Positions 1-6,850 of a stretch of DNA of 11,114 bases are shown here, in pieces. Source of the DNA: Oxalobacteraceae bacterium. GTDB lineage: Bacteria; Pseudomonadota; Gammaproteobacteria; Burkholderiales; Burkholderiaceae_D. The position numbers and the translations under genes were made by a program. Location: contig CANGFL010000014.1 in NCBI GenBank assembly GCA_947453015.1, positions 1 to 11,114 on the forward strand. The letters run 5' to 3'. The notes below the pieces were generated by a model, which worked only from the letters and a program-made list of their open reading frames with translations, ran no database searches and had not been told where the DNA came from. Positions within the stretch are counted from its first letter, which is position 1, and every line of letters starts with the position of its first letter.

Positions 1-2741
1 AAAAAATTGGCGATATGCGCAGCACCTTACCCGCGGGTGTGATGGGGCCGCTGTTTAATGATGAATTCGGCGATACCTACGGTTCTATTTTTGCGCTCTC
101 CACCGATGGATTTACCTACGCTGAAGTTAAAGACTATGCCGACTTTGTTCGTCAGCAGTTGCTGGCGGTTCCCACCGTCTCAAAAGTTGAGTTGTACGGA
201 ATTCAAGATGAAAAGCTTTACATAGAATTTTCAAGTAAAAAATTTGGTCAGCTAGGCATACCGTTTGAAGCGGTGGTGGCTCAAATTAATTCGCAAAACG
301 CCGTCGAGGGCAGCGGCGTTTTGGTGACGCCAACCGATAACTTGCAGGTGCGCGTGAGTGGCGCATTGATGACGCCGAAAGATCTTGAAATGCTTCCCTT
401 GCACGCCAATGGGAATACTTTCCGGTTGGGCGACTTTGCAAAAGTTACGCGTGCTTATCAAGATCCTCCGCGCGACAAGATGCGTTACAACGGCAAAGAA
501 GTGATAGGGCTGGGCATCTCGATGGAGAAGGGTGGCGACATCATTGAGTTGGGTCGTCATCTAGATGCGGCCGCCGCCAAAATTAAAGCAAAACTCCCCG
601 TGGGGATTGAACTTGAACGAGTGGCTGATCAGCCGCGTGCGGTGAGTTCTTCGGTCAATGAATTTCTTAAGGTTCTGGCTGAAGCGGTGATGATTGTGCT
701 GGGTATTAGTTTTATTGCGCTGGGTCTGCACACCAAACCGCTGCGCATTGATGTGCGTCCTGGTTTGGTGGTGGCGCTCACCATACCGTTGGTGTTGGCG
801 GCTACGTTTTTAGCGATGCAAATCTTCGGTATCGATTTGCATAAAATTTCACTCGGTGCGTTGATTATTGCGTTGGGCTTGTTGGTGGACGATGCCATCA
901 TCGCTGTTGAAATGATGGTTAGAAAGATGGAAGAAGGTTTGTCGCGCTTTGATGCGGCCACTTTCGCCTATACATCGACTGCAATGCCTATGCTGACCGG
1001 TACCTTGATCACGGCGGCTGGCTTTTTGCCGATTGGATTTGCTAAATCGGCTGCGGGTGAGTACACGTTTTCCATGTTTTCAGTGAATGCCTTGGCGCTT
1101 TTGATTTCTTGGTTTGCAGCGGTATTGTTTACTCCGTATTTGGGTTACGTTTTTCTGCGAGTTAAACCTAGCTCAAACGCCGATGGTCATCATGAATTAT
1201 TCAATACGCCGTTTTACAACCGACTTCGTCGAGTGGTGAACTGGTGCGTTGAATGGCGTAAAACGACGATTGCGTTGACGCTGGCGGGATTCTTTTTAGG
1301 CGTGTTCGGATTCAAATTTATTGAGCAGCAATTCTTCCCTGATTCGAGCCGACTTGAATTAATGGTTGAGCTGTGGCTGCCTGAAGGTTCGTCGTATCAA
1401 GCGACTGAAGCGCAGGCGAAAAAATTTGAGCGCTTCATCATGCAGGAACCGGGGGTTGAGAGCGTGACCAGTTATGTAGGTACCGGTAGTCCGCGCTTTT
1501 ATTTACCGTTGGATCAAATTTTCCCGCAGACGAATGTGTCACAAATCGTGGTGCTGCCCAAGGATGCTAAGGCCAGAGAAACGCTACGCTTAAAAATCAA
1601 AGCGATATTTGCTAAAGATTTTCCTGAGGTGCGCGGTCGTGTGAAATTGCTTCCTAACGGGCCGCCAGTGCCGTATCCCGTGCAGTTCCGCGTGACTGGG
1701 ACTGAGATCGAAAAAGTGCGGTTAATTGCAGATCAAGTTAAGACGATTTTGCGTAGCAATGCCAATGCCGTCGGCGTCAACGATAACTGGAATGAATCAG
1801 TCAAGGTAGTGCGTATTGATCTAGACCAGGAAAAATTGCGAGCTCTCGGTGTTAATTCACAGTTAGTGATGCGCGCGGCGAATACCGTATTGAGTGGTTC
1901 GGTGGTGGGGCAATTTAGAAACGGTGACAAGCTGATTGATATCGTGATTCGTCAACCTGTAGAGGAGCGCGCAACAATAACGGCCTTGAGTAACGCGAGT
2001 GTGCCCACAGCCAGTGGCCGCCCAGTGCCACTTTCACAATTGGCGACGCCACGCTTTGTGTGGGAGCCGGGCGTGATTTGGCGTGAAGGGCGCGAATGGG
2101 CGATTACGGTTCAGTCCGATGTCGTCGATGGTATTCAGGGGCCGACGGTTTCAGGGCAGGTGGATCCGTTGCTCGAACCCTTGCGTGCCAAATTGCCACC
2201 GGGTTACAAAATCAAATTAGCAGGCGCAGCAGCAGATAGCGGTAAGGCGCAAGATTCGATTGCAGCGAATGTTCCGCTCGTGATTTTTATTGTCTTCACA
2301 CTGTTGATGCTGCAGTTGCATAGCTTCTGGCGTTCACTCATGGTGTTCCTAACGGGGCCTTTGGGTGTCGCCGGCGCTGCACTGGCTTTATTGATTTTGC
2401 AGCGTCCATTTGGTTTCGTGGCCCAACTGGGTGTGATTGCGCTGTTTGGGATGATTATTCGAAATTCGGTGATCTTGGTCGATCAGATTGAACAAGATAT
2501 TGCCGCGGGTATTTCGGCCTGGGATGCTATTGTTGGCTCAGCAGTGCGGCGTTGTCGTCCTATCCTGCTGACGGCGGCTACAGCCGTGTTGGCGATGATT
2601 CCGTTGTCACGTTCCGTGTTCTGGGGTCCGATGGCCGTGGCGATCATGGGCGGGCTGATAGTTGCCACATTACTGACCCTTTTGTTCTTGCCAGCGCTGT
2701 ATGCAGCTTGGTTCCGAGTCAAGCGCCCTACAGCGCTATAG
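1..2741 (+). CDS. RND-family efflux pump inner-membrane subunit, 5' end missing
   Basis: This is the inner-membrane, proton-driven subunit of a tripartite RND efflux pump (AcrB-like superfamily), which exports drugs or other small molecules with a periplasmic adaptor and an outer-membrane channel. The reading frame is open to the left edge (first full codon at 3, reading KIGDMRSTLPAGV), so the Met at 15 is internal. About 910 residues are present against roughly 1020 for the family, so about the first 110, including TM1, are missing. Visible parts are the first porter domain (GPLFNDEFGDTYG near the start), a TM cluster at about 220-385 with GLLVDDAIIAVEMM, a second periplasmic part, and a last TM cluster at about 755-905. 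The adjacent Asp pair (codons 888-893) matches the AcrB TM4 proton-relay Asp pair. The TM10 position that is Lys in AcrB appears to be Arg in GMIIRNSVILVDQ (codon 2460-2462). Substrate cannot be told. No adaptor gene follows, so partners probably lie upstream. Confidence 0.9.
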   Translation, partial: KIGDMRSTLPAGVMGPLFNDEFGDTYGSIFALSTDGFTYAEVKDYADFVRQQLLAVPTVSKVELYGIQDEKLYIEFSSKKFGQLGIPFEAVVAQINSQNAVEGSGVLVTPTDNLQVRVSGALMTPKDLEMLPLHANGNTFRLGDFAKVTRAYQDPPRDKMRYNGKEVIGLGISMEKGGDIIELGRHLDAAAAKIKAKLPVGIELERVADQPRAVSSSVNEFLKVLAEAVMIVLGISFIALGLHTKPLRIDVRPGLVVALTIPLVLAATFLAMQIFGIDLHKISLGALIIALGLLVDDAIIAVEMMVRKMEEGLSRFDAATFAYTSTAMPMLTGTLITAAGFLPIGFAKSAAGEYTFSMFSVNALALLISWFAAVLFTPYLGYVFLRVKPSSNADGHHELFNTPFYNRLRRVVNWCVEWRKTTIALTLAGFFLGVFGFKFIEQQFFPDSSRLELMVELWLPEGSSYQATEAQAKKFERFIMQEPGVESVTSYVGTGSPRFYLPLDQIFPQTNVSQIVVLPKDAKARETLRLKIKAIFAKDFPEVRGRVKLLPNGPPVPYPVQFRVTGTEIEKVRLIADQVKTILRSNANAVGVNDNWNESVKVVRIDLDQEKLRALGVNSQLVMRAANTVLSGSVVGQFRNGDKLIDIVIRQPVEERATITALSNASVPTASGRPVPLSQLATPRFVWEPGVIWREGREWAITVQSDVVDGIQGPTVSGQVDPLLEPLRAKLPPGYKIKLAGAAADSGKAQDSIAANVPLVIFIVFTLLMLQLHSFWRSLMVFLTGPLGVAGAALALLILQRPFGFVAQLGVIALFGMIIRNSVILVDQIEQDIAAGISAWDAIVGSAVRRCRPILLTAATAVLAMIPLSRSVFWGPMAVAIMGGLIVATLLTLLFLPALYAAWFRVKRPTAL

Positions 2742-2760
2742 GTGAAAAACGGAGCGTCCG

Positions 2761-2790
2761 CCCTGAATTTCCAGTAGAATTCAGGGTTTG
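2761..2790 (+). terminator. Weak intrinsic terminator after the RND pump gene
   Basis: A perfect 9-bp stem (2761-2769 with 2778-2786, CCCTGAATT/AATTCAGGG) has an 8-base loop and only three T after it. It starts 19 bases after the pump stop codon. The short T run makes it a weak terminator by itself, or a 3'-end stabilising hairpin. A stronger terminator follows about 30 bases on. Confidence 0.5.
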
Positions 2791-2816
2791 AGTCACCGCC
2801 AGCAGCTTGGCAACGT

Positions 2817-2855
2817 AGGGCGACCGCTCTTGACGCATGGTCGCCCTTTGTTTTT
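2817..2855 (+). terminator. Intrinsic terminator between the RND pump and tRNA-Leu
   Basis: A perfect 9-bp GC-rich stem (AGGGCGACC 2817-2825 with GGTCGCCCT 2839-2847) has a 13-base loop and is followed by a T-rich tract (TTGTTTTT, 2848-2855). It lies about 75 bases after the pump stop codon and separates that unit from the tRNA-tig unit. Confidence 0.8.
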
Positions 2856-2862
2856 GTCGACG

Positions 2863-2891
2863 TTGGCGCGAATTACTTCAAATTCTGTGAT
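2863..2891 (+). promoter_or_regulatory. Candidate sigma-70 promoter for tRNA-Leu (and tig)
   Basis: TTGGCG (2863-2868) and TGTGAT (2886-2891) are separated by 17 bases, each matching 4 of 6 consensus bases. Transcription would begin around 2898, a few bases before the mature tRNA 5' end at 2902. The site lies just after a terminator, where a new promoter is needed. The call is by eye only. Confidence 0.4.
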
Positions 2892-2901
2892 TCCCTTTGC
2901 C

Positions 2902-2988
2902 GCGAGGATGGCGAAATTGGTAGACGCACCAGGTTTAGGTCCTGACGCCAGCAATGGTGTGGGGGTTCGAGTCCCCCTCCTCGCACCA
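2902..2988 (+). tRNA. tRNA-Leu, anticodon UAG
   Basis: A class II tRNA of 87 bases including an encoded CCA. The acceptor stem GCGAGGA (2902-2908) pairs with TCCTCGC (2978-2984), with discriminator A and CCA at 2986-2988. The D-arm region has GGCGAAATTGGTAGACGC. The anticodon loop TTTAGGT has TAG at 2936-2938 and reads CUN leucine codons. A long variable arm lies around 2946-2960, and the T arm is GGGGG-TTCGAGT-CCCCC. The outermost anticodon-stem pair looks mismatched (C-A). The gene ends 31 bases before the tig start with no terminator between them, so tRNA and tig may share a transcript. Confidence 0.97.
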
Positions 2989-3019
2989 CAGAACTGTTTA
3001 ACTTTTTTGGATGAAGCAC

Positions 3020-4366
3020 ATGGCAACTGAAGTCGAAACCCTGGAAAAACTCGAACGTCGCGTGACGCTGACCGTCGCTTTGGCCGAGATTAATTCGGAA
3101 GTGGAAAAACGCTTGAAGGTACGTGCCCGTACCGCCAAGGCACCAGGCTTTAGACCCGGCAAAGTCCCCATGAAAATGGTGGCAGCCCAGTATGGCCCTA
3201 TGGTTGAAAACGAAGTCATGAACGACAAGGTCGGCCTGGCCTTTGTTCAAGCTACGTCAGCCAATAATCTTCGTGTGGCCGGTTATCCGCGCATCGAAGC
3301 GAAGCCCGGTGAAGCGGTCGAAGGATCGCTCGTATTTCAAGCGACTTTTGAAGTGTACCCAGAGCTAAAAATTGGCGATCTTTCAGCCATAGAAATTGAA
3401 CAAAGTCGTTCAGATATTACTGACGCTGAAATCGATAAAACGCTCGATATTTTGCGTAAGCAGCGTGTGCACTATCACACCAAAGGCGCGCATGACGCGC
3501 ATGGTGATGGCGGTCCTGATACCTCAGCCCAAAATGGCGACCGAGTCACGATTGATTTCGTAGGAAAAATGGATGGAGTTGAATTTGCCGGCGGCAAAGC
3601 CGATGACTTCCCTTTCGTTCTTGGTGAAGGTCGCATGCTGGCTGATTTTGAAAAAGCGGCAATTGGCCTGAAAAAGGGCGAATCGCGTACTTTTCCTTTG
3701 GCATTTCCTGAGGATTACCACTCCAAGGATTTGGCAGGTAAAACAGCTGAATTCTCTATCACGGTTAAAAACGTTGAATGGGCGCACATGCCTGAAGTCG
3801 ATGCTGACTTTGCTCGCTCGCTGGGTATCCCAGACGGCGATCTGCAAAAAATGCGTGACGATGTCAGAGCTAACCTCGAGCGTGAAGTGGGTAACCGTAT
3901 TAAGTCACGCACTAAAACCAGCGTATTAGACGCGTTGGTCAAAGTGGCTGAACTCGATGTTCCCAAGGCGCTGTTAGAGCAAGAGTCTGAGCGTTTGGCC
4001 AGCATGACGCGCGAAGACATGAAGCAGCGTGGAATGAATGTCAACGACATGCCTTTTCCTGCCGATCTGTTTACTCAACAAGCCGATCGTCGCGTGCGCA
4101 TTGGATTAATTTTGTCCGAGCTGGTCAAAGCGAATTCTCTACAGGCGACTGCGGAGCAAATTAAAGCGTTCGTTGAAGATCTTGCTAAAGCTTACGAAGA
4201 CCCGCAGCAAGTACTGAAGTATTACTACAGCGATCGCAATCGTTTGGCTGATGTCGAAGCGATGGTGGTTGAAGAAAATGTAGTGAAGTTCGTGCTTGAA
4301 AAAGCGAAAGTTAAAGAAGTGACGGTTGCTTTTGATGAGTTAATGAATAGCCAGAATGAAGGCTAA
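3020..4366 (+). CDS. tig: Trigger factor, ribosome-associated chaperone and prolyl isomerase
   Basis: Trigger factor binds ribosomal protein uL23 at the tunnel exit and shields nascent chains in the cytoplasm. At 448 residues it is of normal length. The N-terminal ribosome-binding domain (about 1-145) has the signature GFRPGKVP, with G43-F44-R45 at the same numbers as in E. coli. An FKBP-type prolyl isomerase domain follows (about 173-258, [14 protein letters not shown]... [13 protein letters not shown]), then the helical C-terminal chaperone domain. The ATG at 3020 is chosen because GGA lies 8 bases upstream and because numbering then matches E. coli. An in-frame ATG at 3011 would add three residues (MKH). 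Residues 150-172, where the PPIase domain is inserted, form a His/Asp/Gly-rich stretch that looks longer than in relatives I remember. The gene lies after tRNA-Leu and 119 bases before clpP. Confidence 0.97.
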   Translation: MATEVETLEKLERRVTLTVALAEINSEVEKRLKVRARTAKAPGFRPGKVPMKMVAAQYGPMVENEVMNDKVGLAFVQATSANNLRVAGYPRIEAKPGEAVEGSLVFQATFEVYPELKIGDLSAIEIEQSRSDITDAEIDKTLDILRKQRVHYHTKGAHDAHGDGGPDTSAQNGDRVTIDFVGKMDGVEFAGGKADDFPFVLGEGRMLADFEKAAIGLKKGESRTFPLAFPEDYHSKDLAGKTAEFSITVKNVEWAHMPEVDADFARSLGIPDGDLQKMRDDVRANLEREVGNRIKSRTKTSVLDALVKVAELDVPKALLEQESERLASMTREDMKQRGMNVNDMPFPADLFTQQADRRVRIGLILSELVKANSLQATAEQIKAFVEDLAKAYEDPQQVLKYYYSDRNRLADVEAMVVEENVVKFVLEKAKVKEVTVAFDELMNSQNEG

Positions 4367-4386
4367 TCACTCAGTGTTGATTAAGC
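4362..4386 (+). other. Stem-loop over the tig stop codon
   Basis: Bases 4362-4370 (GCTAATCAC, containing the tig TAA stop) pair with 4376-4386, allowing single-base bulges at 4378 and 4384. This gives about nine pairs around a 5-base loop (TCAGT). A T-rich tract, TTTTTTGTTTTTTGG, begins only about 27 bases later (4413-4427), too far for a textbook intrinsic terminator. The hairpin could stabilise the tig 3' end or partly attenuate read-through into clpP. Confidence 0.35.
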
Positions 4387-4436
4387 GATTTGTCTGAACT
4401 TATTTGAGACTGATTTTTTGTTTTTTGGTTTGCCGA

Positions 4437-4456
4437 GGATCGCTATTAATAGATCC
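4437..4456 (+). promoter_or_regulatory. Operator-like dyad just upstream of clpP
   Basis: GGAT (4437-4440) and ATCC (4453-4456) flank a perfect 10-bp palindrome CTATTAATAG (4443-4452), with two unpaired bases (CG) on the left side. The centre includes TATTAA (4444-4449), which could serve as a -10 element, but I see no good -35 at the right distance. It could be a protein-binding site or an RNA hairpin in the leader, 30 bases before the clpP start. Confidence 0.3.
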
Positions 4457-4475
4457 AACGCTTTACAGTTTTCAT

Positions 4476-4479
4476 GGGA
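4476..4479 (+). promoter_or_regulatory. Ribosome-binding site that sets the clpP start
   Basis: GGGA lies 6 bases before the ATG at 4486. The in-frame ATG at 4474 has no purine-rich site before it and overlaps this element, so the downstream ATG is preferred. Confidence 0.6.
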
Positions 4480-4485
4480 AATCAA

Positions 4486-5118
4486 ATGACCGATAGCATC
4501 CACCGTAAATCTGCGATCGACACCGACATGCTCGGCATGGTTCCAGTCGTTATTGAACAGAGTGGTCGTGGCGAACGCGCTTACGACATTTACTCGCGCC
4601 TGCTGAAAGAGCGAGTAATTTTCTTGGTGGGGCCGGTTAATGATCACACGGCCAACCTGGTGGTGGCTCAGTTGCTCTTCCTGGAAAGTGAAAATCCAGA
4701 AAAAGATATCTCGCTTTACATCAACTCACCAGGTGGCTCGGTATCAGCCGGACTGGCGATCTACGACACGATGCAATTCATTAAGCCTGACGTATCAACC
4801 CTATGTACTGGGTTGGCTGCTTCGATGGGCGCGTTTCTGTTGGCAGCAGGTGCTAAGGGTAAGCGATTCTCGCTCCCGAATTCGCGCATCATGATTCATC
4901 AACCCTTAGGTGGTGCGAGTGGTCAGGCGTCCGATATCGAAATTCAGGCGCGTGAAATTCTTTATTTGCGCGAGCGACTCAACAACATCCTGGCTGAAAA
5001 AACTGGCCAGAACATGGACCAGATCGGTCGTGACACCGATCGCGATAATTTTATGTCCGCCGAGCAGGCTGTTGAATACGGCATGATCGACAAGGTCTTA
5101 ACCCACCGGGCCGAGTAG
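4486..5118 (+). CDS. clpP: ClpP, proteolytic subunit of the ATP-dependent Clp protease
   Basis: ClpP is a serine peptidase whose two stacked heptamer rings enclose the active sites. It degrades proteins unfolded and threaded in by ClpX or ClpA. The 210-residue product shows the complete catalytic triad: Ser113 in GLAASMGAF, His138 in IMIHQPLGG and Asp187 in DTDRDNFMS. The spacing equals that of E. coli ClpP (Ser97/His122/Asp171 in mature numbering). A short N-terminal propeptide before MVPVVIEQ is probably removed autocatalytically. The start at 4486 is chosen over 4474 because of the GGGA site 6 bases upstream; the longer form would add MGNQ. The gene lies between tig and its partner clpX, 118 bases upstream of the latter. 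The hydrophobic-patch residues for ClpX docking were not checked one by one. Confidence 0.97.
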   Translation: MTDSIHRKSAIDTDMLGMVPVVIEQSGRGERAYDIYSRLLKERVIFLVGPVNDHTANLVVAQLLFLESENPEKDISLYINSPGGSVSAGLAIYDTMQFIKPDVSTLCTGLAASMGAFLLAAGAKGKRFSLPNSRIMIHQPLGGASGQASDIEIQAREILYLRERLNNILAEKTGQNMDQIGRDTDRDNFMSAEQAVEYGMIDKVLTHRAE

Positions 5119-5178
5119 TATTTTTGATAATTATCGTTCTGCTAGCGGGCTGACGCATCCCGAATTAGGCCTGCCTGC

Positions 5179-5207
5179 GTGACGAATTACGAATTCGCAG
5201 GTAAGAT
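5179..5207 (+). promoter_or_regulatory. Candidate promoter for clpX inside the clpP-clpX gap
   Basis: GTGACG (5179-5184) and TAAGAT (5202-5207) are 17 bases apart, each matching 4 of 6 sigma-70 consensus bases. The spacer overlaps a 6-bp inverted repeat CCTGCG/CGCAGG (5174-5179 with 5196-5201), whose 16-base interior holds a tandem ACGAATT. No T run follows the repeat, so it is not a terminator. A start near 5214 would give a leader of about 23 bases. The assignment is tentative. Confidence 0.3.
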
Positions 5208-5236
5208 CGTTTCAAATCCATCCATTTTGCGTGCAC

Positions 5237-6505
5237 ATGTCCGATAAAAAGTCTTCCGGCGGCGAAAAATTACTTTATTGCTCATTTTGCGGTAAGAGCC
5301 AGCACGAGGTTAAAAAGCTAATAGCTGGACCCTCGGTTTTCATTTGCGATGAATGTATTGATCTGTGTAATGACATCATTCGCGATGAAGCTTCTACCGT
5401 TGAAACAGTAGGTAGCCCCAAATCTGATCTTCCAACACCTCAAGAAATTCTCGACATGCTGGGTCAGTACGTCATTGGTCAGGATACGGCCAAACGCACT
5501 CTCTCAGTCGCTGTCTACAACCATTACAAGCGCCTACGTCATCTTGGTAAAAAAGATGAAGTTGAACTAGCCAAGAGCAACATTCTTTTGGTCGGTCCAA
5601 CAGGTTCAGGTAAAACCTTGTTAGCTCAGACGCTCGCACGCATGTTGAACGTGCCTTTCGTTATCGCCGATGCGACCACGCTGACTGAAGCGGGTTATGT
5701 TGGTGAAGACGTTGAAAACATTATTCAGAAGCTGCTTCAAAACTGTAACTACGAAGTAGAGAAGGCGCAGAAGGGTATCGTCTACATCGATGAGATAGAC
5801 AAGATATCGCGCAAATCAGATAACCCGTCGATCACACGCGATGTCTCTGGTGAAGGCGTGCAGCAGGCCTTGTTGAAACTGATCGAAGGCACGATGGCGT
5901 CAGTACCGCCTCAAGGTGGACGTAAGCACCCGAACCAAGATTTTGTTCAGATAGACACCACGAATATTTTATTTATCTGCGGTGGTGCGTTTGATGGCCT
6001 GGCAAAAATTGTCTCGAACCGCTCTGAGAAAAGTGGCATAGGTTTTTCAGCTGAGGTTAAGACTCAGGCAGAACGCAGTGCAAGTGAAGTGATGCAAGAT
6101 GCTGAACCTGAAGATTTGATTAAGTTTGGTTTGATTCCAGAGTTGGTCGGACGTTTGCCGGTGGTAGCCACCTTGTCTGAGTTGACCGAAGACGCCTTAA
6201 TCCAAATTTTGCTTGAGCCTAAGAATGCACTGATTAAGCAGTACTCCAAGCTGCTTGAGATGGAAGGTGCCGAGCTTGAAGTCAGACCGGGTGCGTTGCA
6301 TGCGATCGCTAAAAAAGCGCTCAAGCGTAAGACAGGTGCCCGCGGGTTACGGTCTATCGTTGAACATGCGCTGTTGGATGTGATGTTTGAGTTGCCGAAT
6401 GAGCAAAATGTTGCCAAGGTAGTCGTGGACGAAAACACCATCAATAATGGTGCTAAGCCGCTGCTTATTTATCATGAACCGCAAAAAGTGTCGGGTGCAA
6501 AGTAG
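5237..6505 (+). CDS. clpX: ClpX, AAA+ unfoldase subunit of ClpXP
   Basis: ClpX is a hexameric ATPase that recognises tagged proteins (ssrA and others), unfolds them and passes them to ClpP. The 422-residue product has an N-terminal zinc-binding domain with Cys15, Cys18, Cys37 and Cys40, and Walker A GPTGSGKT (120-127). It also has pore loop GYVGE, Walker B VYIDEID (Asp185, Glu186), the RKH loop in [10 protein letters not shown], and the ClpP-docking IGF loop (268-270). All sit within one residue of the E. coli numbers, which supports the ATG at 5237. A GTG two codons earlier (5231) is also in frame. Neither start has a clear Shine-Dalgarno site, which is odd for a conserved gene. The gene is followed by a hairpin terminator. 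Confidence 0.97.
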   Translation: MSDKKSSGGEKLLYCSFCGKSQHEVKKLIAGPSVFICDECIDLCNDIIRDEASTVETVGSPKSDLPTPQEILDMLGQYVIGQDTAKRTLSVAVYNHYKRLRHLGKKDEVELAKSNILLVGPTGSGKTLLAQTLARMLNVPFVIADATTLTEAGYVGEDVENIIQKLLQNCNYEVEKAQKGIVYIDEIDKISRKSDNPSITRDVSGEGVQQALLKLIEGTMASVPPQGGRKHPNQDFVQIDTTNILFICGGAFDGLAKIVSNRSEKSGIGFSAEVKTQAERSASEVMQDAEPEDLIKFGLIPELVGRLPVVATLSELTEDALIQILLEPKNALIKQYSKLLEMEGAELEVRPGALHAIAKKALKRKTGARGLRSIVEHALLDVMFELPNEQNVAKVVVDENTINNGAKPLLIYHEPQKVSGAK

Positions 6506-6548
6506 GTTGACGAAGAAAAATGCTTAAAATTTCGCAAAAAAAGCGATT

Positions 6549-6574
6549 AAATCGCCTTTTATTGGCGGTTTTTT
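6549..6574 (+). terminator. Intrinsic terminator after clpX
   Basis: Bases 6549-6556 pair with 6564-6571 (8 pairs, one G-T) around a 7-base T-rich loop, and a short T run follows to 6574. It lies about 45 bases after the clpX stop. A competing small hairpin GCGAT/ATCGC (6543-6547 with 6551-6555) shares bases with it. This is the likely end of the tig-clpP-clpX transcript. Confidence 0.6.
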
Positions 6575-6625
6575 GAACAAAAGCATTACAATCGACTCAA
6601 TAGCACTGTGTCCCGGCTTCAAAGC

Positions 6626-6662
6626 AAAAGCCACCCGAGGTGACTCGTGAGTGGCTTTTTTA
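6626..6662 (+). terminator. Strong second terminator between clpX and lon
   Basis: AAAAGCCAC (6626-6634) pairs perfectly with GTGGCTTTT (6651-6659). An inner 4-bp stem CGAG/CTCG (6636-6639 with 6644-6647) is closed by a GTGA loop, and T bases run to 6661. No gene ends between this and the terminator at 6549-6574. It is therefore either a backup or the end of a separate short transcript. An upstream GGCTT (6615-6619) could pair with AAGCC (6628-6632) and compete with the stem. Confidence 0.8.
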
Positions 6663-6838
6663 TTAAGTTTGTTTTGCGTTGGCTAGTTAAACCGGCTTAA
6701 TTGCGTAATTAGTGATCGATATCGACGTATTTGGTTTTTAATTGTCAGTAAGCGATAAAACAGTAGCTGCAGTATGGTTTGTTAATAATAGGGCTTGTGA
6801 TTGGCCAATTCGTGCCAACATAGCTTGAAGGTTTGTTC
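6663..6838 (+). other. Gene-free leader region of lon
   Basis: No coding region is credible here. The stretch holds two dyads: TAATT/AATTA (6698-6702 with 6707-6711) and a perfect 10-bp palindrome TCGATATCGA (6716-6725). The lon promoter must lie here if both upstream terminators work, but I see no close sigma-70 match. The best pair by eye is TTGGTT followed after 17 bases by GATAAA, around 6730-6760, and it is weak. A sigma-32 type site expected by analogy with E. coli lon was not found. Confidence 0.4.
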
Positions 6839-6844
6839 AAAAGG
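6839..6844 (+). promoter_or_regulatory. Ribosome-binding site that sets the lon start
   Basis: AAAAGG lies 6 bases before the ATG at 6851. It sits inside any product begun at the upstream in-frame TTG (6833), so the ATG is the better start. Confidence 0.65.
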
Positions 6845-6850
6845 CTTGCA

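Noticed and set aside
2788..3030. Open frame of 80 codons on the + strand across tRNA-Leu
   Set aside because: It runs through the tRNA and the start of tig, has no family resemblance and no ribosome-binding site.
2873..3250. Minus-strand frame of 125 codons opposite tRNA-Leu and tig
   Set aside because: It is antisense to a well-supported gene and a tRNA, with no recognisable domain.
6064..6444. Minus-strand frame of 126 codons inside clpX
   Set aside because: It is antisense to clpX, and its Ser/Ala-rich low-complexity product is typical of a shadow of a real coding frame.
6822..6850. CTTGAA before lon as a sigma-32 -35 element
   Set aside because: A -10 element at the required distance would fall on the lon start codon, and no CCCAT-like sequence is there.
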